Translations under genes and position numbers: made by a program
DNA from: an uncultured Flavobacteriales bacterium
GTDB lineage: Bacteria; Bacteroidota; Bacteroidia; Flavobacteriales; BACL11
Length of the DNA: 64,000 nucleotides
Reading direction: 5' to 3'
Assembly: GCA_905181585.1 (NCBI GenBank)
Contig: CAJIYG010000002.1
Span: 186,001 to 250,000 of the forward strand
The notes under the pieces: model-generated
The model's database searches: none
The model's input: only the letters and a program-made list of their open reading frames with translations
Told to the model about the DNA's origin: nothing
In this document: positions 36,288 to 45,377 of the stretch, piece after piece
Layout: each line of letters opens with the position of its first letter
Numbering within the stretch: the stretch's first letter is position 1

Positions 36288-37697
36288 TTATATTTTACAA
36301 CTCATTCCAAATAATGATTTTTCTTTTATTATTTCAGCTACTCCATCAGGGACCATATGTTCCCATGTGTCTGATTCACAAGACTTAATTTTTTTCAAAA
36401 CATCTTTTGAAAAGATATTCAGATATTCAGAGTTATAATTTATATCTTCTATTCTTTTGTTATAATATAAATATTCATATATGGATTTAGCTCTTGGGTG
36501 AATAGGAATATTTGAGCTATTTTGAAGTATTTTGATCCGAGCTTGGTTGATAAGGGTATAAGTATATTTTAATATCTCTAGTACAATTATTCCAAAGGCC
36601 TCCATAATACCACCATTTAAGTTTCTGTAGTATTTTTCGTCAAACATTGAAACTAAATTATCAACACCTATAATAAGACCCATCCTAGCATTAGTATATT
36701 GAGAAAGATATTCTGTTAGTTTATAATATTTTTTATAATTTGAAATCATTACTGTATATCCTAATGAACATAGAATATCGGCTCTATCTAAAAAATCTCT
36801 TTCATTAACTTCACCTTCAGACTTAAGGTTTGATAATGTAATTTCTATTAATATTTGAATATTATTTTCATCAACTTTTTTGTTCTGCTTAAATTTTTCT
36901 AAACCATTAGTAAGCATATCAATATTTACTTTAGTGACTGGACGAAAACTACCTCTAAGGGTTAATATGTTTTTTTTATGTAATATATCTGATGGGTATT
37001 TATTCTTTCCATCTGGAGTAAATATCACTGCATTAGTCATATTTTCTTTTACAAGAGTAAGACTAAGCAGTCTATTATCAATTTTGTCAAAATTTTCTCC
37101 AACAACTTCAACCATATCAATTTCAAAATTATCTCTACTAAGGTTATCATAAAGATGATTTAATATTTCTTTTGGATTTGTTTCATTATAGCAGGCATGT
37201 AAAAGGTTTATTCCAATTATTCCTATAGTTTCTTGCTGAATTTTAGCTTCTTGATCTTTAAGTCTAACATGAATTAAAAAATCATTTGCAGGACCATCAG
37301 GTGTTAGCTGAAACCTTAAGCCTATCCAACCATGACCTTTCTTTGTTTTATCATAATTTATTGTCGTAACTGTGTCAGCAAAAGTAAAGTATCTAGTATG
37401 TTTGAAGTTTTCTTTATTTAATCTTTCTTCTAATAAATCATATTCTTTATCTAACATTTTAACAAGTCTGGATTTACAGACATATCTACCGTTTTTTTCT
37501 TTTCCGTAAATAGCATCTGAAAAATCTCTGTCATATGCTGACATTGTTTTAGCAATAGTTCCAGAAGCACTTCCAACTCTAAATAACTGTCTTGCAACTT
37601 CTTGACCAGCTCCAATTTCTACTAATGAACCATAAATACTATTATCAAGATTAATGCTAATAGCTTTTTGACCAGGGGTAAGTATTATGTTTTTCAT
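36288..37697 (-). CDS. Conserved Bacteroidota protein of unknown function
   Basis: The ATG at 37697 is preferred over a TTG at 37700, giving 469 residues. The N-terminus has a highly ordered pattern (LTPGQKAISINLD, YGSLVEIGAGQEVARQLFRVG, SGTIAKTMSAYDRDFSDA), and later KGHGWIGLRFQL, NILTLRGSFRPVT and FLDRADILCSLGYTVMISN. No signal peptide or membrane helix is seen, so it is cytoplasmic. I recall similar long conserved proteins from Bacteroidota and cyanobacteria without an established role, and I see no nucleotide-binding loop or metal site. A good -7 box lies 30 bases upstream and the neighbours are unrelated. Confidence 0.75.
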   Translation of the reverse strand: MKNIILTPGQKAISINLDNSIYGSLVEIGAGQEVARQLFRVGSASGTIAKTMSAYDRDFSDAIYGKEKNGRYVCKSRLVKMLDKEYDLLEERLNKENFKHTRYFTFADTVTTINYDKTKKGHGWIGLRFQLTPDGPANDFLIHVRLKDQEAKIQQETIGIIGINLLHACYNETNPKEILNHLYDNLSRDNFEIDMVEVVGENFDKIDNRLLSLTLVKENMTNAVIFTPDGKNKYPSDILHKKNILTLRGSFRPVTKVNIDMLTNGLEKFKQNKKVDENNIQILIEITLSNLKSEGEVNERDFLDRADILCSLGYTVMISNYKKYYKLTEYLSQYTNARMGLIIGVDNLVSMFDEKYYRNLNGGIMEAFGIIVLEILKYTYTLINQARIKILQNSSNIPIHPRAKSIYEYLYYNKRIEDINYNSEYLNIFSKDVLKKIKSCESDTWEHMVPDGVAEIIKEKSLFGMSCKI

Positions 37698-37726
37698 CAA
37701 TGTAAAAGTATGAATTTAATTACATA

Positions 37727-37734
37727 CAAAATTA
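37727..37734 (-). promoter_or_regulatory. -7 box for the conserved unknown gene
   Basis: Read on the minus strand this is TAATTTTG, matching TAnnTTTG, 30 bases before the ATG at 37697. A -33 element is not evident. Confidence 0.45.
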
Positions 37735-37794
37735 AATACTTATATTGAGATTGAATTAGTTATTATCTATAATTTTACAAATATATTTTAAAAC

Positions 37795-38556
37795 ATGAAA
37801 ATTACTTTATTAGGTACTGGAACTTCACAGGGAGTGCCTGTAATAGCTTGTGAATGTGAGGTTTGTTTATCAAAAGATACCAAAGATAAGAGATTAAGAT
37901 CATCAATAATGATTGAAGTTGATGGCATAAATCTTGTTGTTGATACCGGTCCTGATTTTAGACAACAAATGCTAACTCATAATGTGAAAAAAGTAGATGC
38001 TATTTTATTTACTCACGAACATATTGATCACGTAGGGGGTTTAGATGATGTAAGATCATTTAATTACAAATGGAAATGTGATATGCCAATTTACTGTTCC
38101 AGTAATGTTTTATCAGCTTTGAAACATCAATTTTCTTATATATTCTCAAATTCTAAATATCCAGGTGTTCCAAAAATTGATGTTAATATTATAAGCAATG
38201 AAACTTTTAAAATTTCATCTACAAAAATTATACCTATTTCAGCAATTCATTATAAATTACCTGTTTTTGGCTTTAGAATTAAAGATTTTATCTATTTAAC
38301 GGATTTAAGTTTTATTTCTGAAAAAGAAAAATTAAAAATGGTTAATGCTAAAGTAATTGTATTAGATTCATTAAGAAAGAAGCCACATATGTCTCATTTA
38401 TGTTTACAAGAATCAATTGATTTGTTATTAGAGCTTAAGCCAAAGAAGGCATATCTAACTCATATAAGTCATTTTATGGGACTACATTTAGATGTTAATA
38501 AAGAAATCCCTGATTTTATACAACTTGGCTATGATGGCCAGGTTATTAATATATAA
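37795..38556 (+). CDS. MBL-fold metal-dependent hydrolase (PhnP/RNase Z-like)
   Basis: This 253-residue cytoplasmic protein has the metallo-beta-lactamase motif HEHIDHVGG near residue 80, an N-terminal LLGTGTSQGVP loop, a cysteine pair in ACECEVCLS, DTGPDFRQQ, a distal IYLTDLSF aspartate and a final HISHFMG histidine. The layout fits the PhnP/lipoyltransferase-associated phosphodiesterase group of the fold. It probably hydrolyses a phosphodiester, but the substrate is unknown and there are no phn genes nearby. Confidence 0.85.
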   Translation: MKITLLGTGTSQGVPVIACECEVCLSKDTKDKRLRSSIMIEVDGINLVVDTGPDFRQQMLTHNVKKVDAILFTHEHIDHVGGLDDVRSFNYKWKCDMPIYCSSNVLSALKHQFSYIFSNSKYPGVPKIDVNIISNETFKISSTKIIPISAIHYKLPVFGFRIKDFIYLTDLSFISEKEKLKMVNAKVIVLDSLRKKPHMSHLCLQESIDLLLELKPKKAYLTHISHFMGLHLDVNKEIPDFIQLGYDGQVINI

Positions 38557-38590
38557 GTTTTTTAATATTATCTTATACAAGATATTATTA

Positions 38591-38598
38591 TATATTTG
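38591..38598 (+). promoter_or_regulatory. -7 box for the secreted metalloprotease gene
   Basis: TATATTTG is an exact TAnnTTTG match, 25 bases before the ATG at 38624. Confidence 0.5.
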
Positions 38599-38623
38599 TA
38601 ATAATTAATTAATAAATAAATAA

Positions 38624-41425
38624 ATGAAGTATTTTAATATAATTTTATCCTGCATATTATTTTTCTCAAATTCTATTTTAGCTACAAAACATACTCACGA
38701 TGATTCTAATGAAATTAGATATATATCTGAAGAAATAAGATTTGATAATACCGCACAACTTAATTTGAGAAGTCAAGATCCTTGGAAAAATTTCTTATTA
38801 GAAAATCCCAAATGGTTTACTTATTTTAATGAGTATAATTATAAACCTCACCGTGCTTTTGGATCTCCTATTAAATTAATATCTAGTGGAACAACTGAAG
38901 AAAAAGTTAATTTCTTTATTAATAATAATTTAACCGAATTTAATTTACCGAATAACTTATATCTAAACAATAAAAATTCTAATTCAAAATTCAAGCATTT
39001 TAATTATTCTCAAAGTTTCAAAAATTTAGATGTTATAGATAGTAGATTATATATAAAACTTTCAACTAATGATGAAGTAATTGCTTTTGGGTTAGATGTT
39101 TTTTCTGATATTAATATATCTGTTAATCCTACTATTTCGCCTGAAGAGGCTATTTTAAGTTCATGTTCAAATTTATCATATCCAATTATTAACTCTGCAG
39201 TAGAAGATAATCTAAAAATTTTACCTATCCCTTCAAATGGAAAATATATATATCACTTGGTTTATATTGTGAAAATTAATACTAAAATCTCTCAAGGACC
39301 TGCAAATTATCTTTGTTATGTTGATGCTAATTCTGGTGAGTTACTGATGAGAAAAAATGAGGTTCAATATGAGGCCCCACAATCTTCAACAGTTAATGTT
39401 AAAGGAAATGTTTTTACATCTAATCCTTACAATCCAACATCAGATGAAAATTTAGTTGATTTAAGAGCAACTAATGGAAATGCAAATTATTATTCTGATG
39501 CATCTGGAAACTTTAATTTTCCTGCTAATAATGGTTCTGCTAATTATTTTCTTGAAGGTAACTTTGCTGAAGTTAGGACTAATTCTTATGTACAAAATTT
39601 TAATTCTTCATTAAATAATCCTTTAGTAACTTTTGATAATAGTAATTCCACTATACAGGAAAGAACTGCCTTTTATGCAGTCAATAAAATTCATACTCAT
39701 CTTAAAAATACTTTCCCAACTTTTACGGGTTTAGATATATCTATGGAAACAAATGTTGATGAGCAAGGTAGTTGTAATGCATACTTTGACGGGAGTAGTA
39801 TTAACTTTTATGCAGAAGGAGGTGGATGTCATGCAACAGCAAAAATTGTTGATGTTGTTTATCATGAATATGGACATGCTATTAATTCCTCAAGATATGG
39901 TTCTGGAATGTGGAATGGTGGATTAAATGAAGGTTATGCTGATATTTGGGCTATTACACTAACTGAAAATCCAGTTCTTGGTTTTGGTTGGGATCTACAA
40001 GATCCAACTGTTTCTGTTAGAAGATATGATCAAAATAAAAAAGTTTATCCTCAAGATTTATCTGGTGAAGTTCATGCTGATGGAGAGATTATTGCCGGAG
40101 CTTTTTGGGATACTTATTTAAATCTTGGTAGTATGCCACAAATGATTGACTTATTTAAATATACTTTTGATGCTGCTCCTGATGGTCCTAACGGAACTGA
40201 AGGAATTATTTATACTGATGTATTGTTAGAGGTTCTTTTTGCTGATGATAATGACAATGATTTATTTAATGGTACTCCAAATGATATTGCTATAATTCAA
40301 GCTTTTGCTTTACATGGAATTACTCTTTTATCAAATGCTGTGATTAATCATAATCCTGTCTCTTCATATGCTGGTAATTTAGATATTTCAATAAATGCTA
40401 ATATAAATTCTACTTATTCTTGGGCTCTATCATCTGCTAATTGTTACTATCGATTAAATAATCTTTCTTCTTGGAATACTGTATCAATGAGTAGTAACGG
40501 TAATAATTATACAGCTAATATTCCTGCTCAACCAAATGGTAATATTGTTGCTTATTACATTTCATTAACTGATATCTATGGAAATGAAACTGGTATAACT
40601 CCTATGGCTTCAAATATTCTTCCATTAAAAGATGCTAACCTTCCTTATTTTATTTTAGTTGGTTATGAACTAATGGAAGAACAAGATTTTGATTTTAATA
40701 TAGGTTTTTGGCAAACTGGCCATCCATCTGATAATGCTGCAACTGGAATGTGGGAGATTGGTGGCCTAGTTGGTTCATATAATAATCCTAATTCTCAAAC
40801 TGGTCCCGTTCAGCCCGCAGATCAACACACACCTGGTGGTTATGCATGTGCTTTTACTCAAAACGCTTCTTCTATCAGTGATGGAATTGGGGCAAATGAT
40901 GTTGATGGTGGACATACTACATTATTTTCTCCTTATTACGATTTAACTAATTATACTGATCCTGCTTTTTCATATTGGAGATGGTATACAAATGTGAGTG
41001 GTGCTAATCCTGGTGCTGATTGGTGGCAAGTTCTTATTACTGATGATGGAGTTAATTGGGTCTATGTTGAAAATACTTTAAGCGCAGACTTAAGTTGGAG
41101 AAAATTTGCTTTTAGACCTCTTGATTATATTAACCCAACTTCTTCAGTTCAATTAAAGTTTATAGCCTCTGATAGCCTTAGAATAGGTCAAAATCTTGAT
41201 GGAGGTAGCTTAATTGAAGCTGCTGTTGATGACCTATATCTTTACGAAAGTCTAGGTAATAGCTCAAGTCTAACTGAATCAGATATTATTTTTGAGAAAC
41301 CTAAATTAATTAAAGTAACAGATTACTTAGGTAGATTAATAAATATTAAAGATCTTTCAGGAACTAATACAGTTATATTTTACTATGATAATGGAACTGT
41401 AGAAAAGAGGATTATTAGAAATTAA
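38624..41425 (+). CDS. Secreted zinc metalloprotease (M36/fungalysin-like) with T9SS tail
   Basis: The 933-residue product has a signal peptide, then an FTP/PepSY-type propeptide region (to about residue 250) that would keep the enzyme inactive. A gluzincin catalytic domain follows with zinc ligands in HEYGH (414-418) and Glu 436 in NEGYADIW. Further regions include Ig-like and carbohydrate-binding-like segments (SGADWWQVLIT type). The tail has DYLGRLINI and DNGTVEKRIIRN, the same T9SS signal as other cargo here. It probably digests extracellular protein. It converges on the dihydroorotase-like gene with a 4-base overlap. Confidence 0.87.
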   Translation: MKYFNIILSCILFFSNSILATKHTHDDSNEIRYISEEIRFDNTAQLNLRSQDPWKNFLLENPKWFTYFNEYNYKPHRAFGSPIKLISSGTTEEKVNFFINNNLTEFNLPNNLYLNNKNSNSKFKHFNYSQSFKNLDVIDSRLYIKLSTNDEVIAFGLDVFSDINISVNPTISPEEAILSSCSNLSYPIINSAVEDNLKILPIPSNGKYIYHLVYIVKINTKISQGPANYLCYVDANSGELLMRKNEVQYEAPQSSTVNVKGNVFTSNPYNPTSDENLVDLRATNGNANYYSDASGNFNFPANNGSANYFLEGNFAEVRTNSYVQNFNSSLNNPLVTFDNSNSTIQERTAFYAVNKIHTHLKNTFPTFTGLDISMETNVDEQGSCNAYFDGSSINFYAEGGGCHATAKIVDVVYHEYGHAINSSRYGSGMWNGGLNEGYADIWAITLTENPVLGFGWDLQDPTVSVRRYDQNKKVYPQDLSGEVHADGEIIAGAFWDTYLNLGSMPQMIDLFKYTFDAAPDGPNGTEGIIYTDVLLEVLFADDNDNDLFNGTPNDIAIIQAFALHGITLLSNAVINHNPVSSYAGNLDISINANINSTYSWALSSANCYYRLNNLSSWNTVSMSSNGNNYTANIPAQPNGNIVAYYISLTDIYGNETGITPMASNILPLKDANLPYFILVGYELMEEQDFDFNIGFWQTGHPSDNAATGMWEIGGLVGSYNNPNSQTGPVQPADQHTPGGYACAFTQNASSISDGIGANDVDGGHTTLFSPYYDLTNYTDPAFSYWRWYTNVSGANPGADWWQVLITDDGVNWVYVENTLSADLSWRKFAFRPLDYINPTSSVQLKFIASDSLRIGQNLDGGSLIEAAVDDLYLYESLGNSSSLTESDIIFEKPKLIKVTDYLGRLINIKDLSGTNTVIFYYDNGTVEKRIIRN

Positions 41426-42690
41426 AGTTCTAGAAACAAATTATTGTTATAAATAGCCAGAGCTTTACCTTTTAATTTATTACCAATAAATGGACTATTT
41501 TTTGATTTTGATTTTATATCACTCTCTTCAAAATCCCACTCAATTGATGGGTCAAAGATTGTAATATTTGCAAAATTTCCTTCTTCAATTACAGGTGGTG
41601 TTATTCCAAGTCTTATTCTAGGATTAATAGATATTTTATTTATAATTTCCTCTAAGCTTAGATGATTCTCTAAATTTTTATTTATTAGTCCAAAAGCACT
41701 TTCTAATCCTATTACACCAAATTCAGCATTATCAAATTCAATTTTTTTATTTTCATTTTCTTGTGGAGAATGATCGCTAGTTATTACATCTATTGTGCCA
41801 TCTATTAATCCTTCAACAATAGCTTTATTATCATCTGATGTTCTTAAGGGAGGTAAAACTTTGAACCTTGAGTCAAAATTATTAAGCTCTTTTTCGGTAA
41901 GAAAGATATTATGCACTGTTACATCACAACTAACATCTAAATTTTGGCTTTTTGCTAATTTAACTTTTTCAATACTTTTTTTAGTGCTCAAGTAGCTAAA
42001 GTGAATCTTACTATTGGTGTAATCACATATATTTATATCTCTATCCAGCATCATTTCTTCAGCTAATGACGGAATTCCTTTTAAGCCAAGCTGAGTGCTA
42101 ATCTCACCTTCATTCATTACACCATGATTTTGTAAAGATAAATCGTTAGGGAAATTCATTATTAGTTTATTAGTGTCCTTAATATATAGCTGTGCAATTT
42201 TCATTAATTCATTATTCTGAACACTTTTTTTATCATCAGTAAATGCTAAGCAACCTGAATTAATCATATCATGCATTTCGACAATATTTTTTCCCTCTTG
42301 TAATTTTGTTAAATTGCCTGCAGGGTAAACATTTACAATATCATCTTTAGTATAGTTAATTATATACTCAATCATTGTGCTATTATCTAATTGTGGCTTT
42401 GTATTTGGCATTAGCATAACTTCAGTAAATCCCCCAAAAGAAGCTGATTTAACTCCATTTTTCAGAGTTTCTTTTTGCTCGTATCCAGGTTGACCAAAAT
42501 TTACATGCATATCAAACCATCCCTGAGAAATATGTAAATTTTCACCTTTGAATATCTTAGTGTTTGAATCTATTGCAATGGTTTTAGCAATTTTTTCAAT
42601 TTTATTATTATTAATTAGAATATCATAAGTTTTATTATTGTGCTTAGATAAGCTGTCAACAATTTTTGCATTTTTAACAAGTATTTTCAT
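41422..42690 (-). CDS. Dihydroorotase homologue with lost metal ligands (probably non-catalytic)
   Basis: The 422 residues align by eye with type I dihydroorotase: NLHISQGWFDMHV (residues 51-63), LMPNTKP, LGLKGIPSLAEE, LPPLRT, VITSDHSPQE and NPRIRLG. However, the metal-binding HxH is HxN (His 62, Asn 64), the usual HCED segment reads NFPND, and the usual CHVST reads SYLST. Two or three zinc ligands are therefore missing and the protein is unlikely to close carbamoyl-aspartate. A similar divergent homologue is common beside BatA-domain genes in Flavobacteriia. It may be structural or regulatory, like the inactive PyrC' that supports PyrB in some bacteria. Its start shares a base with the BatA-gene stop. 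Confidence 0.82.
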   Translation of the reverse strand: MKILVKNAKIVDSLSKHNNKTYDILINNNKIEKIAKTIAIDSNTKIFKGENLHISQGWFDMHVNFGQPGYEQKETLKNGVKSASFGGFTEVMLMPNTKPQLDNSTMIEYIINYTKDDIVNVYPAGNLTKLQEGKNIVEMHDMINSGCLAFTDDKKSVQNNELMKIAQLYIKDTNKLIMNFPNDLSLQNHGVMNEGEISTQLGLKGIPSLAEEMMLDRDINICDYTNSKIHFSYLSTKKSIEKVKLAKSQNLDVSCDVTVHNIFLTEKELNNFDSRFKVLPPLRTSDDNKAIVEGLIDGTIDVITSDHSPQENENKKIEFDNAEFGVIGLESAFGLINKNLENHLSLEEIINKISINPRIRLGITPPVIEEGNFANITIFDPSIEWDFEESDIKSKSKNSPFIGNKLKGKALAIYNNNLFLEL

Positions 42691-44685
42691 TATTTAATTA
42701 TTTTAATAATTAACATTTCTAAAGCAAAGAAAAATAGACATAGCAGTAAACATAGTTTCCAGTACTGTTTCCCCTCTGATTCATTTGAAATTATATTATT
42801 TATTTTTTTAATATTTAGATCTAATATTGATATATTTTTATTGTTGTTAGATATAATACTATTGATCATTTTTTTGCTATAAAACTGCGTAGAGCCTTCA
42901 CGCATGTTATAGTTAAAGGATATGTTCTCAAGTATTTTATTTTTATAAAATAGTTTATAAAAACCTGCTTTTGTAATCTGATTATTGGTAAAAAATAAAC
43001 TCTTTCCATTTAAGCTTTTAAATGTTGGAATAATGTCACTTTTATCATTAATAACATGATAAGTATCATTAGTTAGTTTTTTATTTGAAACAAAGTATTT
43101 ATCTTTATTGATAACACTATACAATCTATTAATTTTCTTAGATTCTAAAGCCATATTTAGAAAAGTGGGAACAAAAAGGGCGTGGTATCTAAAATTATTT
43201 TTATCATGGCTCAATGGTGAGTTAAAGACATAAAAGTTTGAATTAAAGCAATTGTATTGACTTAAAAATTCTTGATTATTAAACTGTGATAAAATTTTAT
43301 TTGAAATATTGTTATTATTTATTGAATAGCTAAAAGAAACTTTTGGGTATTTAATTTCTTTAAAATCTCCATCAAAAACATTTGAGTATAGAGGATGAAG
43401 GTAATTAATATTCTCAATAATATAAGTATTTGTATCTGTAGTTTTAAATGTATTAACATCTAATTTTTTTAAAAAATCATTAAAATTTTCAAGCTGAAAA
43501 TCTTTTGATGGAATCAAACAAATACTTGATCCTTTTTGTAATATTTGAATTAAATATTTCTCTAAAGCTTCTGAAACAGATTGTATTTCATTTAACAAAA
43601 CAAAATCTTGATAGCTTATATTTGAATATTGAATATTTGAAATATTTGTTGTAGAATAATTAAACATGCTAGTATCTTTAAATAAATAATTGAAATTATT
43701 TAACTCTTGATTTTCATATATGTTTAAAATATTGACTTTTTGAGATTTATTTAATGAGAAAATATAATGTGTTATCAAAGCTAATAGGGTAGTCCTCAAT
43801 AATAAATTTACCATTTATGTTATCTACTTGATCAACTATAATTTTAAAACTATAAACTTTAGATCTATCTTCTTCGATACTTATAATTCTCTTTGTCTGA
43901 AGTTTATTATTTATTTCTAATGATACGGATGTATTATTTGTTTCATTTCCATAATTACTAACCTTTAAAAATATTTCTATTTCATTTTTCGATGTTATTA
44001 TTGGCTGGTTTATCCACAGGCTATCTAAGCTAATATTATTTGTATTGGGATTATTAATTGGAATTAACTTAATAATATTTTTATTATCGTTTATATAATC
44101 ATCTAAAATAAATTCTTTTTGAAAATCAGATAATATGTATATTTTATCTTTTGAAGTAGATATAGATTCTTTAATTTGAAGTATCTGATTAATATTTTTT
44201 GAATTCCCATCAGTTTCAACCTCATTAATTTTATTTATAAACTCTTTGCTGCTTAATGAAATAGTATTTTGATTATCAATATTATTTGTTAATAGATAAA
44301 CTTTTTCATTGACGTGTGATTTAGCTATACTAAGAGCATAATTTTTAGCTATATCTATTAACCTTCCATCTTCATCAATTGCATCCATACTAAATGAATT
44401 GTCTAAATAAACAAAAACTTTATCAGAGTTAATTAGATTTTTTTCATCTTTAGTGAAGGGTTTGCAAAAAGCAAGAATTAAAAAAGCTGTAGCAAATAAT
44501 CTTGTTATCAGAACAAGTATATTTTTAATATTTCTTTTTCTTGTATTATCCTGCTTAATATCTTTTAGGAACCTAACACTACTAAATAAAATTGTCTTGT
44601 GCCTTCGAAGATTAAATAAATGAATTAAAACGGGTATTGCAAGTGCAAAAAGTGCGTAGAGTAGCTGAGGGTTTTGATAGTTCAT
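42690..44685 (-). CDS. BatA/VWA-domain membrane protein, one frameshift
   Basis: ATG at 44685 is preferred over a TTG one codon earlier. The N-terminus (NPQLLYALFALAIPVLIHLFNLRRHK) is the BatA-type helix with the following RRH motif. A second helix and a von Willebrand A-like domain (VYLDNSFSMD) come next, and a final helix ends the protein. The frame breaks near 43750: removing one T from TATATTTTCTC joins NTLYFSLNKSQK. The full protein has about 664 residues. BatA-type proteins are linked to stress tolerance and envelope functions in the Bacteroidota, with no proven mechanism. It is coupled to the dihydroorotase homologue. Confidence 0.82.
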
Positions 44686-44692
44686 CAAAGTG

Positions 44693-44700
44693 CAAAGTTA
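44693..44700 (-). promoter_or_regulatory. -7 box for the BatA-domain gene
   Basis: TAACTTTG on the minus strand matches TAnnTTTG and lies only 7 bases before the ATG at 44685, so the transcript may be leaderless or nearly so. Confidence 0.45.
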
Positions 44701-44729
44701 AAGAATTTAGTAATATCAGAACCTTTTAC

Positions 44730-45377
44730 CTAAATTATTTTTCCGTCAACCAAATTTATTACTCTATTTGTTTGATTAGCTAACTCTTTATTATGTGTAA
44801 CGATTACAAAAGTTTGATTGAGTTCTTTATTTAATTTAATAAATAAATCATGAAGAATTTTTGAATTTTCTGAATCAAGGTTTCCAGTAGGTTCATCTGC
44901 TAAAATTACTGCAGGAGAATTAATTAATGCTCTTGCTACTGCTACCCTTTGTTTTTCACCTCCAGAGAGTTCATTTGGCATATGATCTTTTCTATGCTCT
45001 AATCCTAAAGTTTTGATTAATTCTAGAGCTTTTTTTTCAACATTTTTTTTATCATTTGAAATGTAACCGGGAATACAAATGTTTTCAAAGGAAGTAAATT
45101 CACTGAGTAAATTATGAAACTGAAAAATAAAACCTATTTCTAAATTTCTAAATATTGCTAAATCTTTTTCCTTTAAAGTATTAGGATTTATATCATTTAT
45201 TAAAATTGATCCAGAATTGGGTTTTTCCAAAGTTCCAATTAGTTGAAGTAAGGAGGTCTTTCCCGCTCCAGATGGGCCCATAATTGAAACGATTTCACCT
45301 TTATTAATTCTTAGGTCAATCCCTTTTAGCACCTCTAACTTATCATAAGAGAATTTTAGATTATTTACGGATATCAT
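44730..45377 (-). CDS. lolD: ABC transporter ATP-binding protein, LolD-like
   Basis: The 215-residue ATPase has Walker A GPSGAGKTS, a Q loop near FIFQFHNLL, signature LSGGEKQR, Walker B VILADEPT with D-loop NLDSENS, and the H-loop VTHNK. The pattern matches the MacB/LolD group that powers lipoprotein release or mechanotransmission. The permease partner is not in the window. Its start overlaps the DUF5916 stop by 4 bases (ATGA), so both are probably translated together. LolD is the usual flavobacterial annotation for such a stand-alone ATPase, but other partners are possible. Confidence 0.82.
   Translation of the reverse strand: MISVNNLKFSYDKLEVLKGIDLRINKGEIVSIMGPSGAGKTSLLQLIGTLEKPNSGSILINDINPNTLKEKDLAIFRNLEIGFIFQFHNLLSEFTSFENICIPGYISNDKKNVEKKALELIKTLGLEHRKDHMPNELSGGEKQRVAVARALINSPAVILADEPTGNLDSENSKILHDLFIKLNKELNQTFVIVTHNKELANQTNRVINLVDGKII

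Noticed and set aside
41795-41995. Plus-strand frame inside the dihydroorotase homologue
   Set aside because: Antisense shadow with no supporting signal.
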